In this document: piece after piece, positions 7,315-8,079 of the stretch
Layout: the number at the start of each line of letters is the position of its first letter
Numbering within the stretch: position 1 is the first letter of the stretch
NCBI GenBank assembly: GCA_019090565.1
Contig: JAHRVS010000232.1
Coordinates: forward strand, 1 to 8,079
Source of the DNA: Gammaproteobacteria bacterium
GTDB taxonomy: Bacteria > Pseudomonadota > Gammaproteobacteria > Pseudomonadales > UBA3067
Reading direction: 5' to 3'
DNA: 8,079 nucleotides
Program-made: the position numbers and the translations under genes
Notes under the pieces: generated by a model
What the model was told of the DNA's origin: nothing
What the model saw: only the letters and a program-made list of their open reading frames with translations
The model's database searches: none

Positions 7315-7923
7315 ATGGTTTTTTATATTTACAATCAGGGAATCCGACAAGAAGAGTCCTTGTCTCGCTTACTCAATGCACAGCAGGCCAGAAAAATCCA
7401 ACGCACCGCTCGTACCCGAAAGGTCGCAAAAAAGACCCGCGACCACAAAGGTGGCGTTGGCGCGGCAACCTATAAAGAGGCAAATGAAGACACCTTTCGT
7501 CAACCCATTCTTTTTGCTCGCCAAGTCATGTCTACGCCGGTTTTCACCTTAAGCGACCGGTCTTTTCTACGCGATGCGTGGCATGCATTTCAAGACAATA
7601 CTTTTCACCATATCCCGATCGTTAACGCCGAAAAACAGCTTACGGGGGTGATCAGCGATACCGATGTTTTACATTGCACCTCTGCGTTCAACCCTCAGGC
7701 CACCCGAAACCCTCAGTCAGAACGAGTTTTGGCCGTCATAAAAACACCCGTTATCAGCGTTTCTACCCAGACGCCCATTCGCGAACTTGCTGACCTGATG
7801 GTCAACCGACATATAGGCTGCCTCCCAGTGGTCAACGACACACACCAAGTAGAAGGTATCGTCACCCGTACTGACATATTACGAGCACTGGTAAAAGACG
7901 CGCCCATCGAACTATGGACTTAA
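7315..7923 (+). CDS. Tandem CBS-domain protein with basic N-terminal segment
   Basis: The 202-residue product carries two CBS domains. CBS1 spans about 66-122 (VMSTPVFTLS to GVISDTDVL) and CBS2 about 138-194 (VIKTPVISVS to GIVTRTDILRAL). Such pairs fold into a Bateman module that usually binds adenine nucleotides such as AMP, ATP or SAM; the GVISDTD and GIVTRTD ends, with their aspartates, are the usual ribose/phosphate-contact region. Nothing enzymatic is attached: the first 65 residues are a short FYIYNQGIR start and a strongly basic stretch at about 26-45 (RKIQRTARTRKVAKKTRDHK), followed by a linker. No membrane segment or signal peptide is visible. GGGAG lies 5 bases before the ATG, supporting this start. 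It is divergent from the methyltransferase gene and precedes glyA, and probably acts as a stand-alone energy or ligand sensor; its partner is unknown. Confidence 0.85.
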   Translation: MVFYIYNQGIRQEESLSRLLNAQQARKIQRTARTRKVAKKTRDHKGGVGAATYKEANEDTFRQPILFARQVMSTPVFTLSDRSFLRDAWHAFQDNTFHHIPIVNAEKQLTGVISDTDVLHCTSAFNPQATRNPQSERVLAVIKTPVISVSTQTPIRELADLMVNRHIGCLPVVNDTHQVEGIVTRTDILRALVKDAPIELWT

Positions 7924-7935
7924 ATCGCCACTGTG

Positions 7936-7952
7936 CTAGGCGTAGCGCCTAG
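7936..7952 (+). other. Hairpin between the CBS-domain gene and glyA
   Basis: CTAGGCG-TAG-CGCCTAG forms a perfect 7-base stem with a 3-base loop, 12 bases after the CBS gene stop. The following bases (GCTGAGGTAAAATGAG) contain no T-run, so it is at best a weak or factor-assisted terminator, or an mRNA-stabilising stem in front of glyA. TAAAAT at 7960-7965 could be a glyA -10, but no -35 matches it. Confidence 0.4.
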
Positions 7953-8008
7953 GCTGAGGTAAAATGAGCGGTTTCCCATCCTTGACCGATAAGACTGAGG
8001 TTCGCGCC

Positions 8009-8079
8009 ATGTTTAGCCGCACAACGACCATTGCTGATTTTGACCCCGAAATTGCTGAAGCCATTAAGCTGGAAACCCA
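8009..8079 (+). CDS. glyA: Serine hydroxymethyltransferase, first 23 codons
   Basis: Only the N-terminus is present. It reads MFSRTTTIADFDPEI, then AEAIKLET before the edge. MFSR..TIA.(Y/F)DPE(L/I).. AI..E is the opening of proteobacterial GlyA, in which an RQEEHIELIASEN-type stretch would come next; the last partial codon (CA) is compatible with the glutamine there. GlyA is a cytoplasmic PLP enzyme that converts serine and tetrahydrofolate to glycine and methylene-tetrahydrofolate. GAGG (7997-8000) stands 8 bases before the ATG. It shares direction with the CBS gene, 85 bases downstream. With so few residues the call depends on the recognised N-terminus. Confidence 0.85.
   Translation, partial: MFSRTTTIADFDPEIAEAIKLET

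Noticed and set aside
7983..7988. TTGACC as a -35 for glyA
   Set aside because: A -10 at normal spacing would fall on the glyA start codon, so it cannot drive glyA.
1..8079. Search for CRISPR, mobile elements, tRNA, toxin-antitoxin or defence genes
   Set aside because: No regularly spaced repeats, transposase or integrase motifs, cloverleaf-like sequence or known defence domain were seen. The window is housekeeping DNA.

Overview
The window looks like ordinary chromosomal DNA of a gammaproteobacterium, with moderate GC and compact genes. The main clue is the run hemC-hemD-hemX-hemY, a gammaproteobacterial arrangement, placed directly behind argH. Protein style and the glyA start suggest a marine or Pseudomonas/Cellvibrio-like lineage, but this is inference and no species can be named from the sequence.

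Minus strand, 5670 down to 1: one probable transcription unit, argH-hemC-hemD-hemX-hemY. argH (last step of arginine synthesis) overlaps hemC by the 4-base ATGA, and hemX overlaps hemY the same way. hemC and hemD encode consecutive enzymes that turn porphobilinogen into uroporphyrinogen III, the branch point to heme, siroheme and cobalamin. hemX and hemY encode inner-membrane-anchored proteins that usually travel with them. hemC and hemD are separated by 170 bases, which may hold an internal promoter, and hemD appears to start at TTG. hemY is cut by the window edge and lacks only a short C-terminus. An extended -10 promoter lies just upstream of argH.

Bases 5622-5869: 248 bases without a gene. 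They hold the argH promoter, two copies of a 10-base word (GCTAGCAGGC), each inside an inverted repeat, and a possible G:U-containing hairpin.

Minus strand, 7075-5870: a complete RlmI-like class I rRNA methyltransferase with a GTG start. Bases 7076-7314 form a divergent control region: a TATAAT for the methyltransferase, and a TTGACA element plus a 12-base perfect palindrome on the side of the plus-strand gene.

Plus strand, 7315-8079: a two-CBS-domain protein with a basic N-terminal segment, a small hairpin, and the first 23 codons of glyA (serine hydroxymethyltransferase).

I see no mobile element, CRISPR array, tRNA or rRNA gene, toxin-antitoxin pair or defence system. All main genes have intact frames and family-typical lengths. 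The points worth a second look are mostly in the intergenic DNA and in the uncharacterised CBS protein.
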